DNA from: Artemia franciscana
Lineage: Eukaryota; Arthropoda; Branchiopoda; Anostraca; Artemiidae
DNA: 64,000 bases
NCBI RefSeq assembly: GCF_032884065.1
Contig: NC_088867.1
Location: 42,277,314-42,341,313, forward strand
Direction: 5' to 3'
Shown piece by piece: positions 49,664-54,514 of the stretch (the first letter of the stretch is position 1; each line of letters opens with the position of its first letter). The notes under the pieces are model-generated. The model made no database searches. It saw only the letters and a list, made by a program, of their open reading frames with translations, and was not told the origin of the DNA. A program made the position numbers and the translations under genes.

Positions 49664-52600
49664 CCAGGGGTGATCGTATCGACCCAGTTGTCCTAGAATG
49701 TTGCGAGAGGGCTCTTTCTAACGGAAATGAAAAGTTCTAGTGCCCTTTTTAAGTGACCAAAAAAATTGGAGGGCACCTAGGCCCCCTCCCACGCTAATTA
49801 CTTCCCCAAAGTCAACGGATCAAAATTCTGAGATAGCCATTTTATTCAGCGTAGTCGAAAAACCTTATAACTATGTCTTTGGGGACGACTTACTCCCCCA
49901 CAGTCCCCGTGGGAGGGGCTACAAGTTACAAACTTTGACTAGTTCTTACATATAGTAATGGTTATTGGGAAGTGTACAGGTGTTTTCAGGAGGATTTTTT
50001 GTTTGGGGGGAGGGGTTGAGAAGAGGGGGATATGCTGGGGGAGCTTTCCATCGAGGAATTTGTCATGGGGGAAGAAAATTTCCATGAAGGGAGCGCAGGA
50101 TTTACTAGCATTACTTAAAAAAAACAATGAAAAAAAAATATGAAAAAGTTTTTTTTCAGCTGGAAGTAAGGAGCAGCATTAAAACTTAAAACGAACAGAA
50201 ATTATTACCCATATGAGGGGCTCACCTCCTCTTAATACCTCGATCTTTACGCTAAAGTGTTTTTAGTAATGTCAACTATTTATTCTATGGCTTTTGTGAT
50301 TCAGGGGTCATTCTTAATGAATTGGTACAAAATTATATGTTTTACTAATAAAAAGATTCGTAAAAAATTAAAAGTTCTAGTTGCCATTTTAATTAACCAA
50401 AAAATTGGAGGGCAACTAGGGTTCCTCCCCTGCTCTTTTTTTATCAAAATCATTCGATCAAAATTCTGAGAAAGCCTTTTAGCCAAAAAAAAATTTAAAG
50501 AAAAATGCAAATTTTGTTTTAATTATTCCTCTGCGGAGAGTCAAAATCAAAACATGCATTGATTAAAAAACGTTCAGAAATTAAATAAAAAAAAGCAAGT
50601 TTTTTCAACTGAAAGTAAGGAGCGACATTAAAACTTAAAACCAACAGAAATTACTTCGTATATGAAAGGGGCTGCTTCCTCATCAACGCCCCGCTCTTTA
50701 CGCTAAAGTTTGTTATTGTTTTAAAAAGAAGAATTGAGAGATAAAGTCAAACTTTAGCCTAAAGAGTGGGGCGTTGATGAGGAAGCAGCCTTTCATATAC
50801 GAAGTAATTTCTGTTCGTTTTAAGTTTTAATGTCGCTCCTTACTTTCAGTTGAAAAAACTTGTTTTTTTTATTTAATAAGGTACAAATCAAGAATTCTAA
50901 GTGGAATTCTAAAAATCTGGAAACTTTGAAGGATATGAATTAGGTTAAAAACCCCTCTTTAAAGAAATGATTTTGTTTTCATTAGAGGAAACATCCTATT
51001 CCAGCTTAAGTCGAATCGAAAAAATTCAATTCGAATTTCGTACTGTTCTTTGAGAGAAACATTTAAAGTATCCTTTCTTACTTAAAGGATTTTAAGTTTA
51101 TTTTTATTTCTTTTTCTTTTTTTTTATAATAAATGTTATGATATATTCTAGATACTTTATGGATCGTATTTGGAACTTTCAAATGAATCATCAGCCCAGA
51201 TATCTAATTTAGAATATGTTAGATTTTTTACTGTTATAAGCTTTGGACCATAGTAAAGGAGTAAAGAATAGAATAATCTATTTTAATTGCTACTCCACAA
51301 CGTGCTTAATGTACGACATTACATAGTCAAGCTCACACTTTAAAAAAACGGAAAAGAAATTGTTTTCCTATCTAATATTAGTGCTCGGGGACAACACTTG
51401 TACATTTTGTTTTTACCTTTTTCACTTTTGTGTAGTTTTTACTTACACTTCTCTCGGTTTCTGGTTCTTTATAATTGACTTCCTCAATTAAGACATTTAA
51501 TTGTAGAACTGTGAAATCATTCCTGCACAACAGACGGATTATGCACTGCACATGCCTTAGTACCATTTACTATACGAGTGCAAAACCTTTTGTGAAGACT
51601 TTGATCAACACATAAATAAAAATAATAAAATACATTTGAGGATGTATTCCATATTTCAGAAGGGAATAAACTTAGACGTAATACAAGTACTTCCGATAGA
51701 CCTCACATTCTTGTCTTCCGTGTTGAAGAAGATGACCTGGGGTGCGAACTGTTAGACAGATAATATTTTAAATAAAATTTAATTTATTTGTGAACCTCGT
51801 CATCAAGGATCATTCTAACGTTGCACGCACGTTTTACGTCACTTAATGAGTTACAAATCGGTTGATTTTTTGGTTAAAAATTAATAATTAAATTAATTTT
51901 TTTAATTTTTATTAACTAACTTTAAATACTATAATTTAATTATTAATTTTTTAAATTTTTGATTAATTTATTAATTAATACTATTAATTAAAACAATTAA
52001 TGGTATTTTTAGACAGATAATATTTTAAATAAAATTTAATTTATTTGTTTGTCCGTAGCTATAAGTAATAATCGGGTGAACGGCATAAGTGAATGGGGTA
52101 GAGCTCACAAAGCATTATAGAAAACAAAGTTACGAGCGTTGAGTCATAACCGGCCGTACTCGAAACACTGGGCCTAATATCTGGAATATGTTGGATTCTG
52201 AGCTCGAATTCCCAAAAAATATTAATATTGTCAAAAGACGTTTTACGAAAAAATATCTAATATTTTTTTATGTGTGGTCTATCATTTATAAAAATGATTT
52301 TGATGATCAATCTAGCCTTTGGCTCTTGTACAACATGAGTATTATATTGTTAAATGGTGTAATAAATATATGTCTCGTGTCTTGTACCCCTTGTCAGGGA
52401 GACTTACAAGGTTTCCACCCCTAGTGATTTATCAGTATTTCTTGTGATTTTCTATATTGCCTAACAAAAAATCACTAAATCAGTACGTAAATCATTGAAA
52501 TTGAAGAAAATCACTAAATCAACCAAAAAAAAACGCTAAAATCTAGGGATTTTTTCACTGGGTGGCAACCCTGTAGAATTGTAATGCGACATGCAACATT

Positions 52601-53976
52601 GTTTTTGACATGTGTGTTTTTCACCCCATGTTTCGGGCGTGGAATGCATGAAAAAAAAATCACGTATTTAAACCCCAGACATAAAACTCAGCTACAACAG
52701 GGATCCAGTGCTGTAAGATACTACTAGCGTTTCAGAATTAACATCCCACTATAGCATGAATTAAATCGTCTCATTTCTGTTATGATTGATTTGAAACTAA
52801 AAAATCATGTTAAATTGCAATTGTTTTTACTTTCTGATTATTCTTTAAGACACAAAAGTAGATTTAAATCTGGTGGAGTCGAAACCAAGAGGCAAAACTG
52901 AAGTTTTGTTTTTTACAACCCTGTGGATTGTATCTCTGGGTTTGGCGTACGCCAAGGAGAAGTCCTATCCCCGCATGCTTTAAGTTGTCTATTGCCTCCA
53001 CTTTAGCCTAGCCAACTTATTCTAGCCTAAGTCAACTTATTACTATTGAATGTCGGTATTTCATATTTAGCTTACGCCGACGACACCTTATTGATCAGCC
53101 GATCAAAATCTTTTTTGTCTAAAAGGGTTGGTACCGTTCGTGATTCACTTTGTAAAATGGTTTAATTTTAAATACTGACAAGTGTGAATATTTGTGTTTT
53201 AACTCCCGTGCATCGTCATTTCTGCTTAAATGTTGTGATTTCACTTCTCTTATTCTTTGTTCTTTGAAATGGTATTTCTGTATGCTCCAGTATTATGAGT
53301 ATTCGTAATAAGCTTGCAGATGATTCTAGAAAAAAGACTCAGGTTGGACATTCTAAAGTTATAGTAAATAGGGGAAATTTTAAAGAGAAAGCCTTATGTC
53401 AGTTATATTCAACATTTGTAATCATGCTGTGCTTTTTCCTTTTGGTGTTTTAGTCTCCTAAAATGCCAGGATGTTTGGTGCCTGTGTTCGTATTACTTTT
53501 GATATCTTACGTTCCTTCTTTATTTGCCTTCACGTACTCGGAACCAAAAACTTATTCATAATTATAGTGCATTTGGCATGACAAATAAACTTGAGTTACT
53601 TCACGTTAAGTTGCTTAAGTCAGCCCCTGGCACGCTCGGGCCGTACCACGGGCTCATGCATCTTTTCGTTCATTTGTAGAGCTTTATATTTGTGTTGTTT
53701 TGTGTTTTTTCCCTTCTTTTTTTTACTTCTCCTTTCTCCTGTATTTATTAGTGGGTTATAAATAAATTATTGTAATTATCATTAATTCAGTGTAGAATTC
53801 AAAGAATAAATTTTTAATAAGAAAATGCTTTGCCTTATTGTAGCATTTTGGTTGTGTTTTTCTAATATATATTTCTTTACTTCCAGGACCTACTGGCAAT
53901 CATGTACTTAGCTCAGCTAACCAAGTCACAGCTCAACATAAACGAAAAACTTGCCATGATTTCCATGCAAACATAG
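18843..53976 (+). CDS. eIF3f: eukaryotic translation initiation factor 3 subunit F, seven coding exons
   Basis: Spliced CDS joins 18843-18951, 31782-31852, 34826-35043, 43843-43934, 45265-45380, 47216-47341 and 53887-53976, giving 273 codons plus stop. All six introns are GT-AG and the phases are consistent (1, 0, 2, 1, 0, 0). The product is the MPN-domain subunit of eIF3, which helps recruit the 40S ribosome and mRNA in the cytoplasm. The N-terminal '[18 protein letters not shown]', the 'HELHKKV' and 'GWWATG' blocks, 'PIHLVVD' and the C-terminal '[13 protein letters not shown]' match the family. The JAMM metalloprotease pattern (HxH...D) is absent, as is normal for eIF3f. The length fits invertebrate eIF3f and lacks the Pro-rich vertebrate N-terminal extension. 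The start ATG at 18,843 has a good context (AACATGG); an in-frame ATG at 18,768 exists but would add 25 residues not expected for the family. Introns hold at least seven retrotransposon insertions. Confidence 0.93.
19230..21050 (+). mobile_element. CR1/Jockey-type LINE, 5'-truncated, in eIF3f intron 1
   Basis: Reads from just before the RT domain to the 3' end. '[15 protein letters not shown]' (about 19,411) precedes '[16 protein letters not shown]' (RT block 2), then '[20 protein letters not shown]' (block 4) and '[12 protein letters not shown]' (block 5, catalytic FADD). After a frame change comes a C-terminal tail with '[20 protein letters not shown]' and 'WNDLPPKTF'. The 3' end has AATAAATAAA-type A/T-rich sequence near 21,040. 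Frameshifts around 19,650-19,900 and stops after 20,446 make it inactive. Confidence 0.85.
19898..20446 (+). pseudogene. LINE reverse transcriptase remnant (182 aa open)
   Basis: The longest intact frame of the element, covering 'WIGDYLTGR', '[14 protein letters not shown]', 'FADDVKLYC' and '[15 protein letters not shown]'. It has both a polymerase motif with the two catalytic Asp (FADD) and the thumb region. Broken upstream and downstream. Confidence 0.85.
21398..22024. repeat. inverted pair (foldback) of the 735-1130 repeat family
   Basis: Left arm about 21,398-21,548 is the reverse complement of right arm about 21,872-22,024: 'ctttcagggatg' with 'catctctgaaag', 'tatgtcccaggaaggtattt' with 'aaatac-ctccgagacata', 'ctccttctcc' with 'ggagaaggag'. 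The spacer is about 320 bp and itself contains sequence like 890-960. Non-coding. Confidence 0.7.
22322..23485. repeat. inverted-repeat-bounded segment containing an RT fragment
   Basis: A 23-bp perfect inverted repeat lies at 22,322-22,344 and 23,463-23,485, and weaker inverted similarity continues inward for about 40 bp ('ggtaaggtgaacatac' against 'gtatgttgacctta'). Between them lies the LINE fragment at 22,450-22,970. In addition a ~45-bp direct repeat ('ttcattctctttctaaatat') flanks the RT fragment at about 22,381 and 22,976. Confidence 0.5.
22450..22975 (+). mobile_element. LINE RT fragment (I/Jockey-group-like)
   Basis: One frame, with a single in-frame TAA at 22,630, reads '[18 protein letters not shown]' then '[16 protein letters not shown]', and after the stop '[17 protein letters not shown]', '[18 protein letters not shown]' and '[15 protein letters not shown]'. 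These are RT blocks 4-5 and the thumb, in the right order, including the catalytic YADD. Both ends are truncated. A fragment of the same style is on the other strand at 36,260-36,400. Confidence 0.8.
23490..24110. other. no recognisable gene
   Basis: Part of eIF3f intron 1. AT-rich, with a further 'aatttggggcaaatgtgg' near 23,649 that resembles the inverted repeat bounding 22,322-23,485. No coding signal I trust. Confidence 0.4.
24119..24490 (-). other. unidentified 122-aa ORF, possibly an exon remnant
   Basis: An open frame on the minus strand with balanced composition, unlike most AT-driven ORFs nearby: '[18 protein letters not shown]', '[19 protein letters not shown]' and '[16 protein letters not shown]', helical in style. 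A one-base shift near 24,170 would continue as '[20 protein letters not shown]'. An AG dinucleotide precedes the frame (minus strand). I do not recognise the family. It sits immediately upstream of plus-strand LINE sequence, so it could also be the antisense of that LINE's linker region. Confidence 0.25.
24590..25275 (+). mobile_element. LINE (RTE-like), 5' part of an element split by a CR1-like insertion
   Basis: Frame pieces read '[10 protein letters not shown]' (about 24,590), '[20 protein letters not shown]' and '[15 protein letters not shown]' (24,815-24,917; RT block 3), then '[18 protein letters not shown]' and '[14 protein letters not shown]' (25,060-25,220; blocks 4-5, FADD intact). 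Stops replace codons at several points. The frame breaks off around 25,275, where minus-strand CR1 sequence begins, and resumes at about 28,825. Confidence 0.8.
25594..26106 (-). pseudogene. CR1-like LINE, ORF2 C-terminus
   Basis: Same frame as the RT segment, beyond the internal TGA: '[19 protein letters not shown]', '[15 protein letters not shown]', '[14 protein letters not shown]' and '[17 protein letters not shown]'. These are typical of CR1-clade ORF2 C-termini. The region 25,280-25,593 is then the element's 3' UTR. Confidence 0.8.
26107..26670 (-). pseudogene. CR1-like LINE, RT catalytic part (187 aa open)
   Basis: Contains '[20 protein letters not shown]', '[20 protein letters not shown]' and '[15 protein letters not shown]', followed by the thumb motif '[17 protein letters not shown]'. 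The catalytic YADD is intact. It ends at a TGA (26,107-26,109) after which the same frame continues with C-terminal sequence. Confidence 0.85.
26757..27130 (-). pseudogene. CR1-like LINE, early RT blocks
   Basis: '[16 protein letters not shown]' (about 27,110) leads into '[20 protein letters not shown]', '[19 protein letters not shown]' and '[17 protein letters not shown]', which are RT blocks 0-2a. A frameshift follows before block 3. Confidence 0.8.
27425..28354 (-). pseudogene. CR1-like LINE endonuclease domain (309 aa open)
   Basis: AP-endonuclease-type domain of LINE ORF2, which nicks target DNA for priming. Visible motifs in order: '[14 protein letters not shown]', '[12 protein letters not shown]', '[10 protein letters not shown]' (catalytic Asp and Asn), '[10 protein letters not shown]' (Asp) and '[11 protein letters not shown]' (terminal Asp-His). 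The N-terminal strand is in another frame upstream (28,360-28,480). The frame is lost at a homopolymer near 27,490, so the last ~20 residues are out of frame. Confidence 0.85.
28825..29515 (+). mobile_element. LINE (RTE-like), 3' part of the element split by the CR1-like insertion
   Basis: Resumes the plus-strand LINE: '[18 protein letters not shown]', then '[20 protein letters not shown]' (28,930-28,990; thumb), '[20 protein letters not shown]' and finally 'LAQAGILLS' with '[15 protein letters not shown]' (to about 29,510). Many stops. Order and strand match 24,590-25,275. Confidence 0.75.
29520..30655. other. no recognisable gene (eIF3f intron 1)
   Basis: AT-rich intronic DNA with A-rich runs. 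The 68-aa Lys/Ser-rich ORF at 30,141-30,347 looks composition-driven. Confidence 0.45.
30659..30876 (+). repeat. 218-bp segment exactly duplicated at 33,709-33,926
   Basis: Base-for-base identical by eye to 33,709-33,926, starting 'acactatggaattttt' and ending 'aaatatataagtt'. This copy, in eIF3f intron 1, has no inverted repeats at its ends; the other copy, in intron 2, is enclosed in them. Confidence 0.9.
31493..31714 (+). repeat. 222-bp polypyrimidine (CT)n-rich tract
   Basis: Almost pure C and T, mainly CTCTCT with C-runs, ending 67 bp before the eIF3f exon 2 acceptor. On the minus strand it produces a meaningless Arg/Glu-rich ORF. It could act as an extended polypyrimidine tract or form triplex DNA (inference). 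Confidence 0.9.
31782..31852 (+). CDS. eIF3f: eIF3f exon 2
   Basis: 71 bp. It completes the split Gly and encodes 23 residues, '[20 protein letters not shown]' and then EDQ. Acceptor 'ttttgtag', donor GTAACA. The family has a Gly-Thr followed by a 'VEVTNCF-VPH-ESED' block at this place. Confidence 0.92.
32000..33560. other. no recognisable gene (eIF3f intron 2)
   Basis: Intronic AT-rich DNA with a 14-C run near 32,021-32,034. Nothing else recognised. Confidence 0.45.
33615..33997. mobile_element. foldback element with ~75-bp terminal inverted repeats enclosing a copied intron 1 segment
   Basis: Left TIR 33,615-33,690 and right TIR 33,923-33,997 are reverse complements with very few mismatches; both begin TGACGAAAGTAAAACAGTTC from outside. 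The 12-bp sequence GTCACTATTTAG is at 33,571-33,582 and again at 33,994-34,005, overlapping the right end, a possible target duplication although the left copy lies 32 bp outside the TIR. The core is the 218-bp duplicate of 30,659-30,876. No ORF. Long TIRs with captured sequence recall Mutator-type elements, but no transposase supports that. Confidence 0.8.
34010..34820. other. no recognisable gene (end of eIF3f intron 2)
   Basis: Includes short repeats of 'gaatatgacatat' at 34,190-34,230. No ORF or element recognised. Confidence 0.4.
34826..35043 (+). CDS. eIF3f: eIF3f exon 3 (core of MPN domain)
   Basis: 218 bp, 72 codons plus two bases. It encodes '[18 protein letters not shown]', '[12 protein letters not shown]', 'IHEYYALQ' and '[11 protein letters not shown]'. 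At the place where catalytic MPN+ proteins carry HxHP, this has WATGRE, so it is an MPN-minus domain. Acceptor 'cttgtag', donor GTACTT. Confidence 0.95.
36260..36400 (-). mobile_element. small LINE RT fragment
   Basis: On the minus strand '[20 protein letters not shown]' continues to '[16 protein letters not shown]', RT block 5 with the catalytic FADD. It resembles '[20 protein letters not shown]' at 22,540-22,600, so the two are probably one family in opposite orientations. Upstream sequence to 36,613 does not continue the RT. The rest of 35,044-36,960 (eIF3f intron 3) shows nothing recognisable. Confidence 0.6.
37064..38581 (+). CDS. LINE ORF1, gag-like RNA-binding protein, one internal amber codon
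   Basis: One frame from ATG 37,064 to TAA 38,581 (505 codons), interrupted only by TAG at 37,586-37,588. The first part (174 aa) has a Ser/Pro-rich N-terminus with a basic '[13 protein letters not shown]'; after the stop the frame goes straight on with an RRM-like '[15 protein letters not shown]'. Three zinc knuckles follow: '[14 protein letters not shown]', '[16 protein letters not shown]' and '[16 protein letters not shown]' (about 37,830-38,010). ORF1p binds LINE RNA to form the retrotransposition particle. The stop is either a disabling mutation or a sequencing or assembly error. Confidence 0.85.
38571..42248 (+). CDS. LINE ORF2 polyprotein: endonuclease, reverse transcriptase, RNase H
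   Basis: Intact 1,225 aa from ATG 38,571, which overlaps the ORF1 stop (ATGTTAACTAA) in another frame; an upstream in-frame ATG at 38,544 would add nine residues. Endonuclease: '[10 protein letters not shown]', 'CLQETNL', '[12 protein letters not shown]', 'STIDLLL' and 'QSDHCAIL', all catalytic residues present. RT (residues ~510-800): '[18 protein letters not shown]', '[12 protein letters not shown]', '[13 protein letters not shown]', 'LYADDLIIW'. RNase H (~960-1,100): 'IYTDGSVQ', '[10 protein letters not shown]', '[10 protein letters not shown]', '[14 protein letters not shown]', so the D-E-D-D set is complete. A C-terminal CCHC ('[18 protein letters not shown]') closes it. It should nick target DNA and copy LINE RNA in place. 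Confidence 0.92.
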   Translation: MLTKLQILQWNCVSLNSNKLADLIQCANDKRIGIICLQETNLHQYKKIKMPGYKCYRKDRSTNRKGGGVAIFVHDSIQHSPQPLTIYRDEIDVVGILITLANGNHLAIKSFYNPCGSKDIQSILETELSGNNTFIFGDFNAHSPLWEQSAGSNKAGRGIEYILSNFPDTLIFTPFDFQTRYNISSNSFSTIDLLLGPSSYYDLVQMVKVSSLQSDHCAILTSFQDLCYTPKPYVPTFINSKGNWSLFREILNEVDFSFVSPNYDINAIESNLRSILLESAKSAIPMTRVRFYNGSKRPKNWWNDECRVAVLAKRKARKMFQKHPSQSTAIFYKQSCAKVKLICRTAKQSTWLNFSSSISFRTPISKVHNFISQLNSGKQPNDDRRYDIIQDGYPIVSDKKKADLFTNVFKNDCSDFHPSRPPFCNLPLTCSYKGTLMKPFSQDEFCVALNSLNIKSSPGYDGIYMKWILESPKVFHTALLSLYNLIWSSQKFPDAWKIAQVFPALKPSYSSNDLKSYRPISVLPSFSKVLERLVLSRIEWFSEVNNLFPSEQTGFRKGHNSLDNITRLETDVYNSFKKRHVTMAVLFDWSNAYGNVVHNKLLEILINLDFPYPFISFIKSFLTDRYFYVQVNQSRSEQCPITRGLPQGAILSPLLFNLYVSEFQVSHASFGLYADDLIIWKSGRDISLLQSLIQHDISLVQRFSLAFGFPISISKTKAIIFTNGTLDPPNPLTIFSREIPYCNSVKLLGLLMDSKMQWHEHINSLKSLIIQRLCILKRLAGSKWGCHPKIIFDFYKLYIRSNIEYGIQIFSARPPSSFKILESLQNSAIRIALGVHKHTPLSKLRTLSGLVSLSERASSLRIKYFSQIQAYGAKHAVYAHTFAEKSACPNAHSSWNQFQLEVPNWNQHSLHAYPFTESPPWEMSPPSCQVELISISKDLIPNYEIQTILAEHISKAYPNYRKIYTDGSVQRERAGAGACIPSLNLNIYSPLPLGSSILSAELCAIRLALDALINYNIESENILCLSDSKSALLLIQNINRIANDKDLYNIRRQLLNLKIKENEVYFQHVPSHKGIKYNDMADSLAAKASMLSPSPSSDLNSRDIIRQRSKVNHSTLMLSPFHTRLNTVLYYRLKSGALLLNSLLFNWKLHHSPLCRICFSTEETIQHILFDCQAQSEETVALKRFCSLAKIPNTYTAILDSNLPWEIDRKIFKAAIDTLKKRNIV
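42437..42589 (+). other. exon-like 50-codon open segment, unidentified
   Basis: Directly after the LINE 3' end an open frame reads '[20 protein letters not shown]', then '[13 protein letters not shown]', then '[15 protein letters not shown]' and TAA. The composition is protein-like and unlike surrounding intron DNA. 'ttgttcgcag' at 42,458-42,467 could be an acceptor. It cannot be an alternative eIF3f exon in this frame, because exon 3 leaves two bases and this frame needs one. I do not recognise the family. Confidence 0.3.
42905..43665 (+). repeat. three tandem ~250-bp repeats just upstream of eIF3f exon 4
   Basis: Units start at 'cacaaac-gcttgac' at 42,909, 43,164 and 43,414 (spacing 255 and 250). 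All carry 'aaaacagtttgaacgctcaa', 'ttttttccgcg', 'ttttaaaagtaattagttta' and 'catctgaagggttttaat'. Copy 3 has an extra 'tgttctttagctgatgatc'. High similarity suggests recent amplification. Non-coding; ends about 180 bp before exon 4. Confidence 0.9.
43843..43934 (+). CDS. eIF3f: eIF3f exon 4
   Basis: 92 bp, beginning one base into a Ser codon. It encodes '[20 protein letters not shown]' and '[10 protein letters not shown]'; the family has a 'GVPGRTMGVMFTPLTV' segment here. Acceptor is the long T-rich 'catctttttag', donor GTAAGT. Frame and phase agree with exons 3 and 5. Confidence 0.9.
43940..45260. other. no recognisable gene (eIF3f intron 4)
   Basis: AT-rich intron DNA with a G-run near 45,105. 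ORFs here are T- or A-rich composition effects. Confidence 0.5.
45265..45380 (+). CDS. eIF3f: eIF3f exon 5
   Basis: 116 bp. It completes a split Leu and encodes 38 residues including '[20 protein letters not shown]' and 'LAKSNAALQ', an amphipathic helical stretch after the MPN core. Donor GTAAGT at 45,381. The last ~52 bp of this exon and its donor are the first copy of a 100-bp tandem repeat that continues into the intron. Confidence 0.9.
45329..45575 (+). repeat. eIF3f: 100-bp-period tandem repeat starting inside eIF3f exon 5
   Basis: 'gagtcagtt' occurs at 45,336, 45,436 and 45,536, exactly 100 bp apart. Copy 1 (45,329-45,428) is the end of exon 5, its donor and the first 48 bp of the intron; copy 2 (45,429-45,528) is complete; copy 3 (from 45,529) fades after about 45 bp. 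The donor is GTAAGT in copy 1 and a weaker GTGATT in copy 2. Confidence 0.88.
45580..47210. other. no recognisable gene (eIF3f intron 5)
   Basis: AT-rich intron DNA with A-rich runs and a short 'acatacataac' repeat near 46,320-46,380. No coding signal. Confidence 0.45.
47216..47341 (+). CDS. eIF3f: eIF3f exon 6
   Basis: 126 bp, 42 codons, phase 0 on both sides. It encodes '[20 protein letters not shown]' and '[17 protein letters not shown]', matching the family block 'VGRFLM-LVNQVPKI'. Acceptor 'tttttcag', donor GTAAGA. Confidence 0.92.
47345..49235. other. no recognisable gene (eIF3f intron 6, 5' part)
   Basis: ORFs up to 106 aa occur but are low-complexity or Lys/Phe-rich. No element boundary recognised. 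Confidence 0.4.
49609..49663 (+). repeat. 55-T homopolymer
   Basis: Uninterrupted run of about 55 T inside composite repeat copy B. Copy A has only an interrupted A-rich stretch of about 30 bp at the matching place (7,918-7,950), so the run expanded in this copy or its length is an assembly approximation. Confidence 0.95.
50580..50877. repeat. large hairpin of composite element B, ~127-bp arms
   Basis: Left arm 50,580-50,708 and right arm about 50,752-50,877 are near-perfect reverse complements, sharing 'gtaaggagcgacattaaaac' and 'gaggaagcagcc' with the family hairpin at 6,564-6,864. The loop is about 43 bp. The middle of the arms differs from copy A ('caacgccccgctc' against 'gcaatccctcgctc'), yet both arms of each copy match each other. 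Confidence 0.9.
51752..52047 (+). repeat. 39-bp direct repeats flanking an AT-rich palindromic stretch
   Basis: An identical 39-bp sequence beginning 'ttagacagataatatttta' lies at 51,752-51,790 and 52,009-52,047. Between them are 218 bp, most of it TTAATTAA-rich palindromic sequence. The rest of 50,880-52,900 holds no gene I recognise. Confidence 0.75.
52900..53780 (+). mobile_element. decayed LINE 3' part in eIF3f intron 6
   Basis: '[13 protein letters not shown]' (52,937-52,975) is RT block 4 and '[20 protein letters not shown]' (53,055-53,115) is block 5 with intact YADD; later pieces '[14 protein letters not shown]' and '[12 protein letters not shown]' follow with frameshifts. The 3' end near 53,780 has 'ataaataaattattgtaatt'. 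It ends about 100 bp before eIF3f exon 7. Confidence 0.7.
53887..53976 (+). CDS. eIF3f: eIF3f exon 7 (terminal coding exon)
   Basis: 29 codons and TAG. It encodes '[20 protein letters not shown]' and then KLAMISMQT, the conserved C-terminal helix of eIF3f. Acceptor 'acttccag'. An AATAAA follows 22 bp after the stop codon. Confidence 0.93.
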   Translation, partial: DLLAIMYLAQLTKSQLNINEKLAMISMQT

Positions 53977-53997
53977 ATTTTATATATTGGGCTTGGA

Positions 53998-54003
53998 AAT
54001 AAA
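53998..54003 (+). terminator. eIF3f: eIF3f polyadenylation signal AATAAA
   Basis: Canonical AATAAA 22 bp downstream of the eIF3f TAG, followed within about 20 bp by a T-rich stretch ('cttctttttttaa'), as expected for a downstream element. It implies a very short 3' UTR of about 40-50 nt. Confidence 0.7.
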
Positions 54004-54324
54004 CAGTAAAGCAAACTAACTTCTTTTTTTAATTTTAATTTTTTTTTAAATTGAATCTTAAGTTTTGATTGGCTATCTACACTGAAAATATTGGTAAGTT
54101 TTTCAAAACTGACACAGGCTAAACATACAGCCTCTTAAAGAAGGGCCGGAAAGCTGTTTCAAAAGGTTGACGCACTTATTATCTATACATACCCTACTTG
54201 AATTACCGCATCCTTGAGATTTTTCCCAAGATCTTGAAATTGCATCTTGAGCTTTGTGTTTTAGGAAAAGTGTATGTATTTAAAATTGCTCAGAAAAAGT
54301 AGATAAGGAAAACATAATGCTGTT

Positions 54325-54510
54325 ACCCTTTGGTAGCTCATTGGATTTACCCTCTGCTTGGTAGTACGGGGACCTGGGGCTCGATTGTCGCTGCAGCAAG
54401 GTCGGGTAACAGGCCTGCTACCTGCTCCTGTAAATAAGAGACCCAGCGACTGAAGCGTTGATTCGACCCCTAATGCTCCGTCAATGGACCGAAAGGATAT
54501 TTATTTTTTT
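54325..54510 (+). repeat. probable tRNA-derived SINE
   Basis: An A-box-like TGGTAGCTCATTGGA (54,331-54,345) and a B-box-like GGGCTCGATTGTCG (54,377-54,390) are spaced as in a tRNA-type RNA polymerase III promoter. A non-tRNA body follows and a T-rich tail starts at about 54,499. The sequence is GC-richer than its surroundings. It does not fold as an intact tRNA in my reading, so I call it a SINE rather than a tRNA gene. Confidence 0.5.
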
Positions 54511-54514
54511 TTAC

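Larger units (their letters stand above)
49242..50877 (+). mobile_element. composite non-coding repeat, copy B, in eIF3f intron 6
   Basis: The reverse-orientation partner of 6,564-8,310. Order: small hairpin 49,246-49,267, 'gtagtaaggagcgacc', 'cttacccatcaaaagtta' (near 49,385), 'cagcgtatcagagaaccct' (near 49,502), a 55-T run, 'attggagggcacctaggccc' (near 49,765), a second 'aagtaaggagcagcattaaa' (near 50,165), 'taatacctcgatctttacgc' (near 50,230), 'attggagggcaactagg' (near 50,404), then the large hairpin 50,580-50,877. No ORF of note. Confidence 0.75.

Noticed and set aside
54331-54400. Functional tRNA gene
   Set aside because: Only box-like motifs are present; I could not form a convincing cloverleaf with an acceptor stem, so SINE is the better explanation.
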